Notes under the pieces: generated by a model
Seen by the model: only the letters and a program-made list of their open reading frames with translations
Databases searched by the model: none
Told to the model about the DNA's origin: nothing
Assembly: GCA_019113295.1 (NCBI GenBank)
Contig: DXHR01000026.1
Location: 1-57,637 of the forward strand
Direction of reading: 5' to 3'
Length of the DNA: 57,637 nt
Source of the DNA: Candidatus Salinicoccus stercoripullorum
GTDB lineage: Bacteria > Bacillota > Bacilli > Staphylococcales > Salinicoccaceae
Shown here: positions 8,127-15,918 of the stretch, piece by piece
How positions within the stretch are numbered: the first letter of the stretch is position 1
How the letters are laid out: every line of letters begins with the position of its first letter
Made by a program: the position numbers and the translations under genes

Positions 8127-9161
8127 ATGATCCACATGGACAGGAACACAAGCCCGATTTCCCCGCTTTCTGATGAAGCTGTCGGGGAAGTCGTCAGAGA
8201 TACAGTCCTCCATGAATATCCGGGTGATGAAATCACGCGGTTCAAACAGCTCTACGCTGATTATTACGGTATCAGACCGGAACAGATCGAGGTCGCCAAC
8301 GGCTCTGATGAATGGATACAGAAAACTGTCATGACGCTCGGACAGCGTGGCGTCATGGCCCTCTCCCCTGACTTTGTCATGTATGAGGAGTATTCCAGGC
8401 AGACGGACGCACCGTTCTACACAGTGCCATGTGATGCAGAGTTCCGTTTCGACTTTGATGAGGTGGTACGCTCCATCGAGGAGAAACGGCCGACTTTATT
8501 CCTGATATCCATGCCTCACAATCCGACCGGCCAGCTCTTTGATGCTGAAGCGCTCGAGCGTCTTTCACAGGCGATGAAGGCTGTCGGCGGCTATCTCGTG
8601 CTGGATGAAGCGTATGCTGAATTCGCACCAGCCTACCGGAGGCCTGCGGGAGAACATGTCATCATCATACGGACGCTCAGCAAGATCTTCGGCATTGCCG
8701 GCCTCAGGGTGGGCATCGCTGTTGCGGATGGAGAGACTTTCAGCCGCATCACCCGGCTGAACCACCCCTATCCGGTGAACTCACTGTCTTTGAATCTCGC
8801 CTCCAGGGTATTCGCAGACGAAGATGAGCTGAAAAGATTTACAGATTACCAGCTGGCATCAAAGCGACAGCTTGAAGAGGTCTTCCGTCCTGTCGGGGAT
8901 AAGATAAAGACGATCGAGTCCAGCACCAACTTCATCTTCACCTATGGCAGGGGCGCAAAGTCCTTAGGCGAGTACCTGAAAGAAAACGGCTATCAGCCGA
9001 GAGTGTACGATACACCGCCTTTAGGTGATGTCGTCCGCTACTCTATCATCAGGCTTGAAGATTATACGGGACTCAAAAAATTAATCAATGAATGGAGCAG
9101 TCAATATGATCAGGAAAGAAAGATCGACACAGGAAACACGGATTTCCATTTCACTCGATGA
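8127..9161 (+). CDS. hisC: HisC, histidinol-phosphate aminotransferase
   Basis: PLP-dependent fold-type I aminotransferase that makes histidinol phosphate from imidazole-acetol phosphate and glutamate. It has 344 residues. The N-terminus MIHMDRNTSPI is typical; MPHNPTGQLF, LDEAYAEF and the Schiff-base lysine in RTLSKIFGIAGLRVG are all present. GGAGTGATC precedes the start. Its last 56 bases run into hisB, and the tail after NEWSSQ (about 20 residues) looks extra, so an original stop near 9105 may have been lost. Confidence 0.93.
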   Translation: MIHMDRNTSPISPLSDEAVGEVVRDTVLHEYPGDEITRFKQLYADYYGIRPEQIEVANGSDEWIQKTVMTLGQRGVMALSPDFVMYEEYSRQTDAPFYTVPCDAEFRFDFDEVVRSIEEKRPTLFLISMPHNPTGQLFDAEALERLSQAMKAVGGYLVLDEAYAEFAPAYRRPAGEHVIIIRTLSKIFGIAGLRVGIAVADGETFSRITRLNHPYPVNSLSLNLASRVFADEDELKRFTDYQLASKRQLEEVFRPVGDKIKTIESSTNFIFTYGRGAKSLGEYLKENGYQPRVYDTPPLGDVVRYSIIRLEDYTGLKKLINEWSSQYDQERKIDTGNTDFHFTR

Positions 9162-9684
9162 CGAAAAATCATTCAAAGAATCAAAAATCTCCACAAATGT
9201 CGGCTTTTTCGACCATATGCTGACCCTCCTCAGCTTCCATTCGGAGCTCTATCTGGAAGTGGAGGCCGACGGGGACAATGAAGTGGACGACCACCATACA
9301 GTCGAAGATGCGGGAATCATACTCGGTCAGCTGATCCGGGAGCTATATACAGAAAAGCAGTCCTATCAGCGCTACGGAACGACATATATCCCGATGGATG
9401 AGTCTCTCGCGCGTGTCGTACTCGATCTGTCCGGGCGGCCTCATCTGAATTTCCAGGCGGAATTTTCCAAAGAGAAAGTCGGCACATTCGATACGGAACT
9501 CGTCCCGGAATTCTTCAACGCGCTCAGCATGAACAGCCGTATGACACTGCACATCGACCTGCTCAAAGGCGGTAATACGCACCATGAAATCGAAGCGGTC
9601 TTCAAAGCGTTTGCGAGAAGCCTGAAAGCAGCGCTCATGCCGAGTGGATCGGGGATTCCCTCCTCCAAAGGTGTCATTGAATGA
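9106..9684 (+). CDS. hisB: HisB, imidazoleglycerol-phosphate dehydratase
   Basis: Dehydrates imidazole glycerol phosphate to imidazole-acetol phosphate. It is monofunctional, 192 residues, the normal bacterial length. Both metal-binding histidine motifs are present (GFFDHMLTLLSFH and DDHHTVEDAGI in the first half; GGNTHHEIEAVFKAFARSL near the end). I chose the ATG at 9106 (MIRKERSTQET), which follows GGAG; an in-frame ATG 18 bases upstream lies inside that ribosome-site region. Its stop overlaps the start of the hisH remnant by ATGA. Confidence 0.94.
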   Translation: MIRKERSTQETRISISLDDEKSFKESKISTNVGFFDHMLTLLSFHSELYLEVEADGDNEVDDHHTVEDAGIILGQLIRELYTEKQSYQRYGTTYIPMDESLARVVLDLSGRPHLNFQAEFSKEKVGTFDTELVPEFFNALSMNSRMTLHIDLLKGGNTHHEIEAVFKAFARSLKAALMPSGSGIPSSKGVIE

Positions 9685-9912
9685 TCGGTATCGTCGACCA
9701 TTAACCGGGCAATACCCAGAACATCAAAAACGCTCTGGACAAGCTGGAATACCTTGAACAGCGGCCGAGAACGTGATCACCACCAATGAATACGGCACTG
9801 ATGTGCCGGTTGTCATTCAGAAAGGCAGCATCATTGGCATCCGGTTCCATCCCGGGAAGTCGGGGGCGCCGGACTGGAAATACTTAAAATCGCCATCGAA
9901 GGAGGCTTCTGA
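9681..9912 (+). pseudogene. hisH: hisH remnant (glutaminase subunit of imidazole glycerol phosphate synthase)
   Basis: About 230 bases remain of a gene usually near 600. The start ATG overlaps the hisB stop as in an intact operon. It reads MIGIVDH, then a stop at 9702-9704 where the family has Tyr-Gly, then PGNTQNIKNALDKLEYLE. The middle, about 120 residues including the catalytic cysteine motif (GICLGMQ in intact HisH), is missing. The text resumes in another frame near 9773 with VITTNEYGTDVPVVIQKGS and GIRFHPGKSG; the catalytic HPE has become HPG. A further shift in the G run near 9859 restores AGLEILKIAIEGGF before TGA at 9910-9912. Several independent lesions make a sequencing error unlikely. 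Confidence 0.93.
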
Positions 9913-9913
9913 T

Positions 9914-10615
9914 ATGAATATCATCCCGGCCATCGACATCATCGACGGCAAAAATGTCCGCCTTAAGCAGGGGGACTATGATCAGAAAACAGCAATGAAA
10001 CGCACACCGGAAGAAGCCATCCGCTTCTACTCCGGCTTCAGACAGGTGGGACGCATCCACATCGTCGACCTCATGGGCGCACTCAAACAGAATGCGCAGG
10101 AGTCGACAGTGATCGAGGAACTCAAATCACAGACCAACCTGCCCCTCCAGATCGGCGGTGGGCTGAGAAACATGGGAACCATCCGTCAATATGACGAAAT
10201 CGGCATCGATTATTTTATACTCGGCACAAAGGCGATTCTCGATACTGACTGGCTCAAGAAAGCCGTCCGGGAGTTCCCGGGCCGCATATTCGTCGGCACA
10301 GATGCGAGGGAGAATGATATCTATGTCAACGGCTGGACGGAAAACAGCAACATCACGATCGATGAATACATCAATGAAATCGAGAGCCTGGATATCGCCG
10401 GCATCATCTACACGGATATAAACAAGGACGGTATGAACCAGGGTCCGAATTTCGAAAATACCCGGCGCATCAACAAATTGACCCGACACAAAGTCATCGC
10501 CAGCGGCGGTGTCAGAAACAAGGAAGACCTGGACAGGCTCGAGTCACTGGGCATCGGTGATGCGATTGTCGGCAAGGCCAGTCACAACGACTCATTCTGG
10601 AGGGATATCAAATGA
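9914..10615 (+). CDS. hisA: HisA, ProFAR isomerase
   Basis: Amadori isomerase that opens the phosphoribosyl ring of ProFAR, giving the substrate for HisF. (beta-alpha)8 barrel of 233 residues starting [20 protein letters not shown]. The phosphate loops QIGGGLRN and VIASGGVRN and the catalytic Asp in IPAID and Asp/Thr in YTDINKDG are present. The ATG at 9914 follows GGAGG. A longer open frame from 9773 merges it with the hisH remnant, but that is an accident of the frameshift in hisH. Confidence 0.95.
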   Translation: MNIIPAIDIIDGKNVRLKQGDYDQKTAMKRTPEEAIRFYSGFRQVGRIHIVDLMGALKQNAQESTVIEELKSQTNLPLQIGGGLRNMGTIRQYDEIGIDYFILGTKAILDTDWLKKAVREFPGRIFVGTDARENDIYVNGWTENSNITIDEYINEIESLDIAGIIYTDINKDGMNQGPNFENTRRINKLTRHKVIASGGVRNKEDLDRLESLGIGDAIVGKASHNDSFWRDIK

Positions 10616-11376
10616 TAAATAAAAGAATCATCCCGTGCCTGGACGTCAAGGACGGACGGGTCGTCAAGGGCGTGAATTTCATCGGTCTCCAAGACGTCGG
10701 AGACCCTGTTGAACTTGCCAAAAGATATAACGGCGAAGGTGCCGATGAACTCGTCTTTCTGGATATTTCAAAGACTCAGGATGGTCACAATCTGATGATT
10801 GACGTCATCCGCGATACGGCAAAAGAACTCTTCATCCCGCTGACGGTCGGAGGCGGCATATCATCCGTCGGTGACATCCGCCAGCTGCTCGCTGCAGGCG
10901 CAGACAAAATCAGCATCAATTCAGCCGCCCTGAATGATCCGGAACTGATAAAAACAGCATCCGACAAGTTCGGCAGCCAGTGCATATGCATCGCTATCGA
11001 TGTAAGATACGATGACGCCAAAGCGGATTATTTTGTATTCACGCACGGCGGTTCAAGAGATACCGGCATCCGCGCCTTGGACTGGGTTGAACAGTGCGCC
11101 GCCCTCGGAGCCGGTGAACTGCTCATCACAAGCATGGACCACGATGGTGTGAAACAGGGGTTCGACATCGGCTTCCTGAAACAAGCGGACGAGCTCGTCG
11201 ACATTCCGGTCATTGCAAGCGGCGGTGCCGGAGACCCCGGTCATTTCATCGAACTTTTCCGTGAAACTGATGTATCCGCAGGGCTCGCCGCCTCCATCTT
11301 CCATAACCGGGAAGTCGATATTGAAGACCTGAAATATAAGCTGCAGGACGAAGGATTCGGGGTGAGGCTCACATGA
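10612..11376 (+). CDS. hisF: HisF, imidazole glycerol phosphate synthase cyclase subunit
   Basis: Adds ammonia to PRFAR and cyclises it to imidazole glycerol phosphate plus AICAR. In most bacteria the ammonia is channelled from HisH. The 254-residue barrel is complete: [14 protein letters not shown] (catalytic Asp in CLD), [10 protein letters not shown], the second catalytic Asp in [10 protein letters not shown], and VIASGGAG. Since hisH is dead beside it, HisF here would have to use free ammonium, a reaction known for isolated HisF, or a HisH encoded elsewhere. It overlaps hisA and hisIE by 4 bases each. Confidence 0.96.
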   Translation: MINKRIIPCLDVKDGRVVKGVNFIGLQDVGDPVELAKRYNGEGADELVFLDISKTQDGHNLMIDVIRDTAKELFIPLTVGGGISSVGDIRQLLAAGADKISINSAALNDPELIKTASDKFGSQCICIAIDVRYDDAKADYFVFTHGGSRDTGIRALDWVEQCAALGAGELLITSMDHDGVKQGFDIGFLKQADELVDIPVIASGGAGDPGHFIELFRETDVSAGLAASIFHNREVDIEDLKYKLQDEGFGVRLT

Positions 11377-11996
11377 AACCGGACTTCGAAAAAGGCGGCG
11401 GACTCCTGTCCGTCATCCTTCAGGATTACAGAACCCATCGTGTGCTGATGAACGGCTTCATGAATGAAGAGTCATATCAAAAGACCCTCGACGAAGGGGT
11501 GGTGTGGTTTTATTCCCGCTCGAAGGAAAGGCTCTGGAAAAAGGGTGAAACAAGCGGTCATGTCCAGGTGGTGAAGGAAATGGCGCTCGACTGTGACCAG
11601 GATGCCCTCCTCATCCAGGTCGACCCGCAGGGACCCACCTGCCATCTCGGTACAGCCAGTTGTTTCGGCGATTCAGCCTTCAACCTGCAGACACTCGAGA
11701 AGATCGTCGCTCAGAAGGTGGATAATCCAAAGGAAGGCTCCTACACTGCATATCTGACGGAAGAAGGCACCGACAAGATACTCAAGAAGTGCGGAGAGGA
11801 AATGACGGAAGTCGTGATTGCGGCGAAGAACGATGATCGCCAGGAACTCATCGATGAAACGGGCGATCTCGTCTATCACCTGCTCGTCCTCCTCAGCAGC
11901 CAGGGTGTTTCACTGAGGGATATCGAAGAGAAGCTGAAAGGACGGCACGGGGAAAATCTATCCTACAAAGTACGCGGGGAAATAAAAGAATGGTAA
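11373..11996 (+). CDS. hisIE: HisIE, phosphoribosyl-AMP cyclohydrolase / phosphoribosyl-ATP pyrophosphatase
   Basis: Bifunctional enzyme for steps 2 and 3 of histidine synthesis, 207 residues. The N-terminal HisI domain (about 1-110) has VWFYSRSKERLWKKGETSG and the metal ligands DCDQDALL and CHLGTASCF. The C-terminal HisE helical domain (about 115-207) has the EExxE-type CGEEMTEVVIAAKN and DETGDLVYHLLVLL. It is the last gene of the operon. The stop TAA lies in the left arm of an AT-rich inverted repeat. Confidence 0.96.
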   Translation: MKPDFEKGGGLLSVILQDYRTHRVLMNGFMNEESYQKTLDEGVVWFYSRSKERLWKKGETSGHVQVVKEMALDCDQDALLIQVDPQGPTCHLGTASCFGDSAFNLQTLEKIVAQKVDNPKEGSYTAYLTEEGTDKILKKCGEEMTEVVIAAKNDDRQELIDETGDLVYHLLVLLSSQGVSLRDIEEKLKGRHGENLSYKVRGEIKEW

Positions 11997-12018
11997 TATA
12001 TAGATGAATATATTACCA
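11991..12018. repeat. Perfect inverted repeat between hisIE and a small membrane gene
   Basis: TGGTAATATAT and ATATATTACCA, 11-base arms and a 6-base loop. No T tract follows, so it is a poor terminator. The right arm abuts the AGGAGGG ribosome site of the next gene. It could be an mRNA processing or stability hairpin, or an operator. Confidence 0.6.
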
Positions 12019-12031
12019 GGAGGGTTCTGAT

Positions 12032-12253
12032 ATGGATGACGAGTCCAAAAAGACGATAAACACTTATCTGGCCATGGGCATATCTCTCGGAATCACGTTC
12101 GGCACAGTTCTCGGACTCCTCGCGTACATCCTGCTCTGGAACATCATGCTCATACCTGCAGGCATCATTTTCGGTATCACCATCGGCCTCGCTGCAGGTT
12201 ACGGATATGGGAAAAGACGTGCAGACAAAACACCGCCGAAACAAAAAGAATGA
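12032..12253 (+). CDS. Small two-helix membrane protein (paralogue of the next gene)
   Basis: Unrecognised protein of 73 residues. Two hydrophobic segments (about 13-36 and 40-60) each carry a glycine-phased motif: GISLGITFGTVLG and IPAGIIFGITIG. The N-terminus is acidic (MDDESKK) and the C-terminus basic and polar. AGGAGGG is seven bases upstream, a strong ribosome site. It has its own terminator. It resembles the protein encoded at 12390-12644 in length, layout and the PxGIIFGI motif. The glycine spacing suggests tight helix packing or oligomers; no function is claimed. Confidence 0.75.
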   Translation: MDDESKKTINTYLAMGISLGITFGTVLGLLAYILLWNIMLIPAGIIFGITIGLAAGYGYGKRRADKTPPKQKE

Positions 12254-12263
12254 CATTGTATAC

Positions 12264-12293
12264 AAACGGCTGTGCTATGGGCGCAGCCGTTTT
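12264..12293 (+). terminator. Terminator after the first small membrane gene
   Basis: AAACGGCTG and CAGCCGTTT arms with an 11-base loop, ending in TTT. It separates the two small membrane genes, which therefore are probably transcribed separately. Confidence 0.75.
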
Positions 12294-12389
12294 CATTATT
12301 CAGGATTAAGCATAGAAGTCCGTAATTCGGGTAAAAGAATAATGAATTCGTAAAGCATATGATGATTTTTTACAAGGAAGGGGATCGGC

Positions 12390-12644
12390 ATGAGTGGAAA
12401 ATTTGATGCAAAAACTGTAACGACAGCATTTGTCATTGGTATACCCGTCGGTCTGGTCTTCGGTCTGATGATTTCCATATTGACTGGAAACTATACCTAT
12501 ATCTGGGCTCTGGGTATTCCGATTGGGATCATATTCGGCATCATCATGACAGTACCGATGGTGAAAGGGAAAAACAAATCATCCACGGAAATGGCGGATG
12601 ATGAAGACAGGAAGAAATATGAAGATGATACAATGCGGCAATAA
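12390..12644 (+). CDS. Small two-helix membrane protein (paralogue of the previous gene)
   Basis: Unrecognised protein of 84 residues. Helix 1 has IGIPVGLVFGLMISI and helix 2 has GIPIGIIFGIIMTV, so the glycine motif occurs twice within the protein as well as in the neighbour. A highly charged tail of about 28 residues follows (TEMADDEDRKKYEDD). AAGGAAGGGGATC precedes the ATG. The 96-base gap upstream shows no convincing promoter. It ends at a terminator shared with the convergent transporter gene. Confidence 0.75.
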   Translation: MSGKFDAKTVTTAFVIGIPVGLVFGLMISILTGNYTYIWALGIPIGIIFGIIMTVPMVKGKNKSSTEMADDEDRKKYEDDTMRQ

Positions 12645-12647
12645 AGT

Positions 12648-12680
12648 GAAAATTCCGGGAGCAGTCCCGGAATTTTTCAT
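12648..12680. terminator. Bidirectional terminator
   Basis: AAATTCCGGGA and TCCCGGAATTT arms with a 4-base loop and A/T flanks, between the convergent small membrane gene and the CitMHS transporter gene. Confidence 0.85.
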
Positions 12681-12693
12681 GTTTTGATGCAGA

Positions 12694-14004
12694 TCAGATG
12701 ATTCCTATTATAAATGCCGCGGCCATGGCGAGCAGACTGAAGCCCCATACCCAGAAAATCGCATATCTGATGTAACGGCCCATCTCGATACCCGCAAGCC
12801 CGACGGCCAGCCAGAGTGCCGGGGAGAACGGGCTGATGAATGTGCCGATGATATTGCCGATCATGATCGAGTAGGCGGCAGTAATCTGATCGACACCGTG
12901 CACAGAAACGATCTGCTCCACGACAGGCAGCAGTGCAAAATAGTACGCATCCGTATTCAGGACCAGTTCGAGCGGTGCCCCGAATATACCGATGATGTAA
13001 TGAAGATACGGTATCAGGAAACCGGGCAATATCACCACGATGTCCTCTGCGAGTGAATCAAGCATACCGCTGTTCTCGAGTATGCCGAGGAAAGAACCGG
13101 CCGCAAGGATAATTGCCGCCATCATCAGTGCACTTGGTGCATGCGCCCGTATCCTTTCCATCTGAACATTCATATTCGTATAGTTCACCGGAAGGGCGAT
13201 ACTTACCGCCAGCATGAATACGAGTCCCGCAGGAAGTGCTCCCCACATGAGGAGTGCGACGACGAGTATCGTCAGCAGCAGGTTGAACCAGAGCAATTTG
13301 GGCCTTTCAAGCTCTGCAGCTGATTCGTCTTTCTCCCCGCCCAGTGCGAATTGATCAAAATTTATGTCACCGTTCAACAGACCATTCTTTTTCAGTCTGT
13401 TCTGCTCCAGTTTTCCGACCAGCGCCCCCATGGCTGACAGCAGCAGGATAAGAACAACCTGCAGCGGAATGAGCGGCTGCCATAATTCCGAAGGATCCAC
13501 GCTCAGCACTGCGGCCGTACGGCCGAGCGGTCCGCCCCATGGCACCATATTCATGATACTGGCACTCATACCGATCAGCATGACAAGCATATAAGGGCTC
13601 ATGTTCAGCTTCTTATACAACGGAAGCAATGCCGGTATGGTAATCAGAAAAGTGGATGCACCTGAACCATCCAAATGGGCAATCGCACCGATCAGCACTG
13701 TAGCGATTGCGACGAGTACAACATTGCCCCGCGAAAGCTTGACCATTTTACTGATGATCGGATTGAACAATCCCGTATCCTGCATGATGCCGAAGAACAG
13801 GATGGCGAATACGAACATGATGACTACGGAAATGACGGAATTTATACCATCATTGAAGAACTCCGTGATTTCCCCAAAACCGAATCCTGCAAAGAGCGCT
13901 CCGATGAACGGCACGATCACTAAAGCCACAATCGGATTGAGTTTCTGGGTTATCAATAGCGTTACGATAATAAGTATGACCAATAAGCCAATAACACTAA
14001 GCAT
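12694..14004 (-). CDS. CitMHS-family citrate (metal-citrate) transporter
   Basis: Inner-membrane proton symporter for citrate complexed with divalent metal, like CitM/CitH of B. subtilis. It has 436 residues with about 11-12 hydrophobic segments. Family signatures are GAIAHLDGSGASTFLITIPA in the first half, MVPWGGPLGRTAAVL, and GNIIGTFISPFSPALWLAVG near the C-terminus. The start follows AAGGAG. A cre-like site lies about 100 bases upstream, so catabolite repression is likely, as for citM in B. subtilis. No citrate-sensing two-component system is next to it. Confidence 0.9.
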   Translation of the reverse strand: MLSVIGLLVILIIVTLLITQKLNPIVALVIVPFIGALFAGFGFGEITEFFNDGINSVISVVIMFVFAILFFGIMQDTGLFNPIISKMVKLSRGNVVLVAIATVLIGAIAHLDGSGASTFLITIPALLPLYKKLNMSPYMLVMLIGMSASIMNMVPWGGPLGRTAAVLSVDPSELWQPLIPLQVVLILLLSAMGALVGKLEQNRLKKNGLLNGDINFDQFALGGEKDESAAELERPKLLWFNLLLTILVVALLMWGALPAGLVFMLAVSIALPVNYTNMNVQMERIRAHAPSALMMAAIILAAGSFLGILENSGMLDSLAEDIVVILPGFLIPYLHYIIGIFGAPLELVLNTDAYYFALLPVVEQIVSVHGVDQITAAYSIMIGNIIGTFISPFSPALWLAVGLAGIEMGRYIRYAIFWVWGFSLLAMAAAFIIGII

Positions 14005-14365
14005 AAGCCTACTCCTTAATAATCAAATTCCCCTTATTATTATTTCAAATAACTCTTTTACAATGCCTAACAACAGAAAGATTACCATGTACTATGAAAA
14101 TACGTCAGCAAGCGCTTTCAAAACAAAATGAATAAAATCCCCCATGAAAACTTTTAACGATATTTCATTATAAATTATTGTATAAATAAAATAAAGTCTT
14201 GAATTTTTAGAATTTTCCCCTCTTGTAAATTTTATTATCGGATGCATTTTTCTTTATAAGTTTAGTTAGGATTTCAACTAAACTTACATTCTTTCCATGT
14301 CCGGTTGTAAGGACTTTGACGATTAGGTAATATAAAGGTAATTATACACTGAAGGAGCACTGCCC
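14005..14365. promoter_or_regulatory. Intergenic control region between the citrate transporter and ynbA
   Basis: A 361-base AT-rich divergent region without a credible gene (a plus-strand open frame entering from the left is an antisense shadow). It contains a cre-like sequence near 14107-14121 (minus-strand TGAAAGCGCTTGC) for the transporter. An 11-bp perfect inverted repeat lies at 14257-14286. A likely ynbA promoter has TTGACG (14316-14321) and TAATTA (14339-14344) 17 bases apart. Confidence 0.6.
14257..14286. repeat. 11-bp perfect inverted repeat upstream of the lipid module
   Basis: TAAGTTTAGTT and AACTAAACTTA arms, 8-base centre (AGGATTTC). It lies about 30 bases before the ynbA -35, with no T tract. 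The left half with its flanks (TATAAGTTTAGT, then AGGA) recurs at 16806-16821 just after the ABC-operon -10. That makes a shared operator more likely than a terminator. Confidence 0.65.
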
Positions 14366-14971
14366 TTGATCAGCATATATGAATTGAAACCCCGCTTCCA
14401 GCGGCTGCTGCTGCCAGTCGTGGACCGCCTGCACCGCATGAATATCACACCCAATCAGGTGACTCTTGCCGCCTGCTTTCTTTCAGTCCTGCTGGGGGTG
14501 TTGTTCTATCTCAACCATGAAAGCATCTGGATATACATCATTCTGCCAATATTCATGTTCATACGCATGGCAATGAATGCAATTGACGGTGTGCTCGCAA
14601 AAAAGTACAGCTTACAGACAAAACTCGGGAAATTCCTGAACGAACTGACCGATGTCATCAGCGACGCCTCTCTGTTCCTTCCATTCATGCTCCTTGTTGA
14701 AGGTGCTGAAATGACAGTCGTGATCTTTGTACTGCTCAGCGTGACGAGCGAAATGGCCGGTGTCATTGCAGAGGCCGCTTCCGGCGAACGGCGTTATGAC
14801 GGTCCGATGGGCAAAAGCGACCGCGCTTTTCTGATTGGTCTGCTTTCCGTGCTCATTGTTCTGGGAGTACCCGTCGGGCCGTATTTGTGGATTATATTCC
14901 TCACCGCCTCTCTTCTGATAGCTCTCAATATTTACAAGCGCGTTAAAAATGGACTGGAGGTAAATGCATAA
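14366..14971 (+). CDS. ynbA: YnbA-like CDP-alcohol phosphotransferase
   Basis: Membrane enzyme family that moves a phosphatidyl or phospho-alcohol group from a CDP donor to an acceptor alcohol. It has 201 residues with about 5-6 hydrophobic helices. The signature region (71-100) reads NAIDGVLAKK, then GKFLNELTDVISD. The canonical D..DG..AR..G...D...D thus has Asn71 for Asp-1, Lys79 for Arg and Asn92 for Asp-3, while Asp74 and Asp96 remain. The same pattern, as I recall, is in E. coli YnbA, and GPMGKSDRAFLIGL also matches it. The start is TTG at 14366, eight bases after AAGGAG. The product is unknown. It overlaps ynbB by one base. Confidence 0.88.
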   Translation: MISIYELKPRFQRLLLPVVDRLHRMNITPNQVTLAACFLSVLLGVLFYLNHESIWIYIILPIFMFIRMAMNAIDGVLAKKYSLQTKLGKFLNELTDVISDASLFLPFMLLVEGAEMTVVIFVLLSVTSEMAGVIAEAASGERRYDGPMGKSDRAFLIGLLSVLIVLGVPVGPYLWIIFLTASLLIALNIYKRVKNGLEVNA

Positions 14972-15909
14972 TGAACCTGGACCTTATTACCGGTGAAGTA
15001 CTCTATGTACTGATTGCCATCATAGCAGTTCTCATCTCGTCTTCCGTCATCACTTTCATAATGAAGAAACGCAAGCCGACCAAAACATTGGATGAAGTCA
15101 CTTTGAGGATCCGTTCATGGTGGGTGATGTTCATCATCTTCACAATCGCACTCATCATCCACTCTACGATTTCCCTCGTTTTCATGGCACTGCTGTGCTT
15201 CCTTGCACTTAAGGAATTCTTCTCACTCATACCGTTCAACCGGGCACACAGGCTGGTGCTGTTCTGGGCATACCTGACAATACCAATCCAATTTTTCTTC
15301 ATCTATATCGGCTCATACGGCATGTTCATTATTTTCATCCCGGTATATATGTTCCTGCTTATCCCGATACAGGCAATCATTGTCGGGGAGACGAAAGGTT
15401 TCCTCCACTCGATTGCTGCGGTCCAGTGGGGCATCATGCTCATGGTCTTCGGTCTTTCCCACCTTGCCTATCTTCTGGTCCTGCCGGGCAAGGAACACAG
15501 CGTGGTGGGAGCCGGTCTGGTGCTGTTCCTGGTAGTCCTGACCCAGGCAAATGATGTGGCACAGTTCATCTGGGGAAAAATGCTCGGGAAAAGAAAGATC
15601 ATCCCGAAAGTTTCACCGAATAAAACATGGGAGGGTTTCATCGGCGGCGTACTGACGACAACGGTCATCGCAGTGCTGCTCGCACCTCTCATCACGCCCT
15701 TCTCCCTGTTCTCAAGCATCATTGCGGGACTATACATTGGGCTGACAGGATTTATAGGGGATATTAATATATCTGCAGTAAAACGCGATCTGAACATTAA
15801 AGATACATCAACCGCCATACCCGGGCATGGCGGCATACTGGACCGGGTTGATTCTCTCACTTACACTGCCCCGCTATTTCTTCATTTCACCCGGTTCTTC
15901 TACTTTTAG
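14971..15909 (+). CDS. ynbB: YnbB-like phosphatidate cytidylyltransferase
   Basis: CdsA-family integral membrane enzyme expected to make a CDP-lipid (CDP-diacylglycerol or similar) from CTP and a phosphatidate. It has 312 residues and about 8 hydrophobic segments. The cytidylyltransferase signature is intact near the C-terminus (SAVKRDLNIKD, IPGHGGILDRVDSL), and KVSPNKTWEGFIGG precedes it. Similarity to E. coli YnbB extends into non-catalytic parts (LRIRSWW, FLALKEF, GLSHLAYLLVLP), so this is the ynb branch and not the housekeeping cdsA, which is elsewhere in Bacillales. It would supply the donor for YnbA. Confidence 0.9.
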   Translation: MNLDLITGEVLYVLIAIIAVLISSSVITFIMKKRKPTKTLDEVTLRIRSWWVMFIIFTIALIIHSTISLVFMALLCFLALKEFFSLIPFNRAHRLVLFWAYLTIPIQFFFIYIGSYGMFIIFIPVYMFLLIPIQAIIVGETKGFLHSIAAVQWGIMLMVFGLSHLAYLLVLPGKEHSVVGAGLVLFLVVLTQANDVAQFIWGKMLGKRKIIPKVSPNKTWEGFIGGVLTTTVIAVLLAPLITPFSLFSSIIAGLYIGLTGFIGDINISAVKRDLNIKDTSTAIPGHGGILDRVDSLTYTAPLFLHFTRFFYF

Positions 15910-15918
15910 GATGTGGTT

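Noticed and set aside
9773-10615. A 280-codon open frame that fuses sequence upstream of hisA to HisA
   Set aside because: The first 47 codons are the hisH remnant brought into frame by a frameshift; the HisA start at 9914 has its own ribosome site and the family N-terminus.
14005-14131. Plus-strand open frame 13601-14131 entering the citrate-ynbA gap
   Set aside because: Most of it is antisense to the CitMHS gene, and the rest is AT-rich promoter sequence without a ribosome site.
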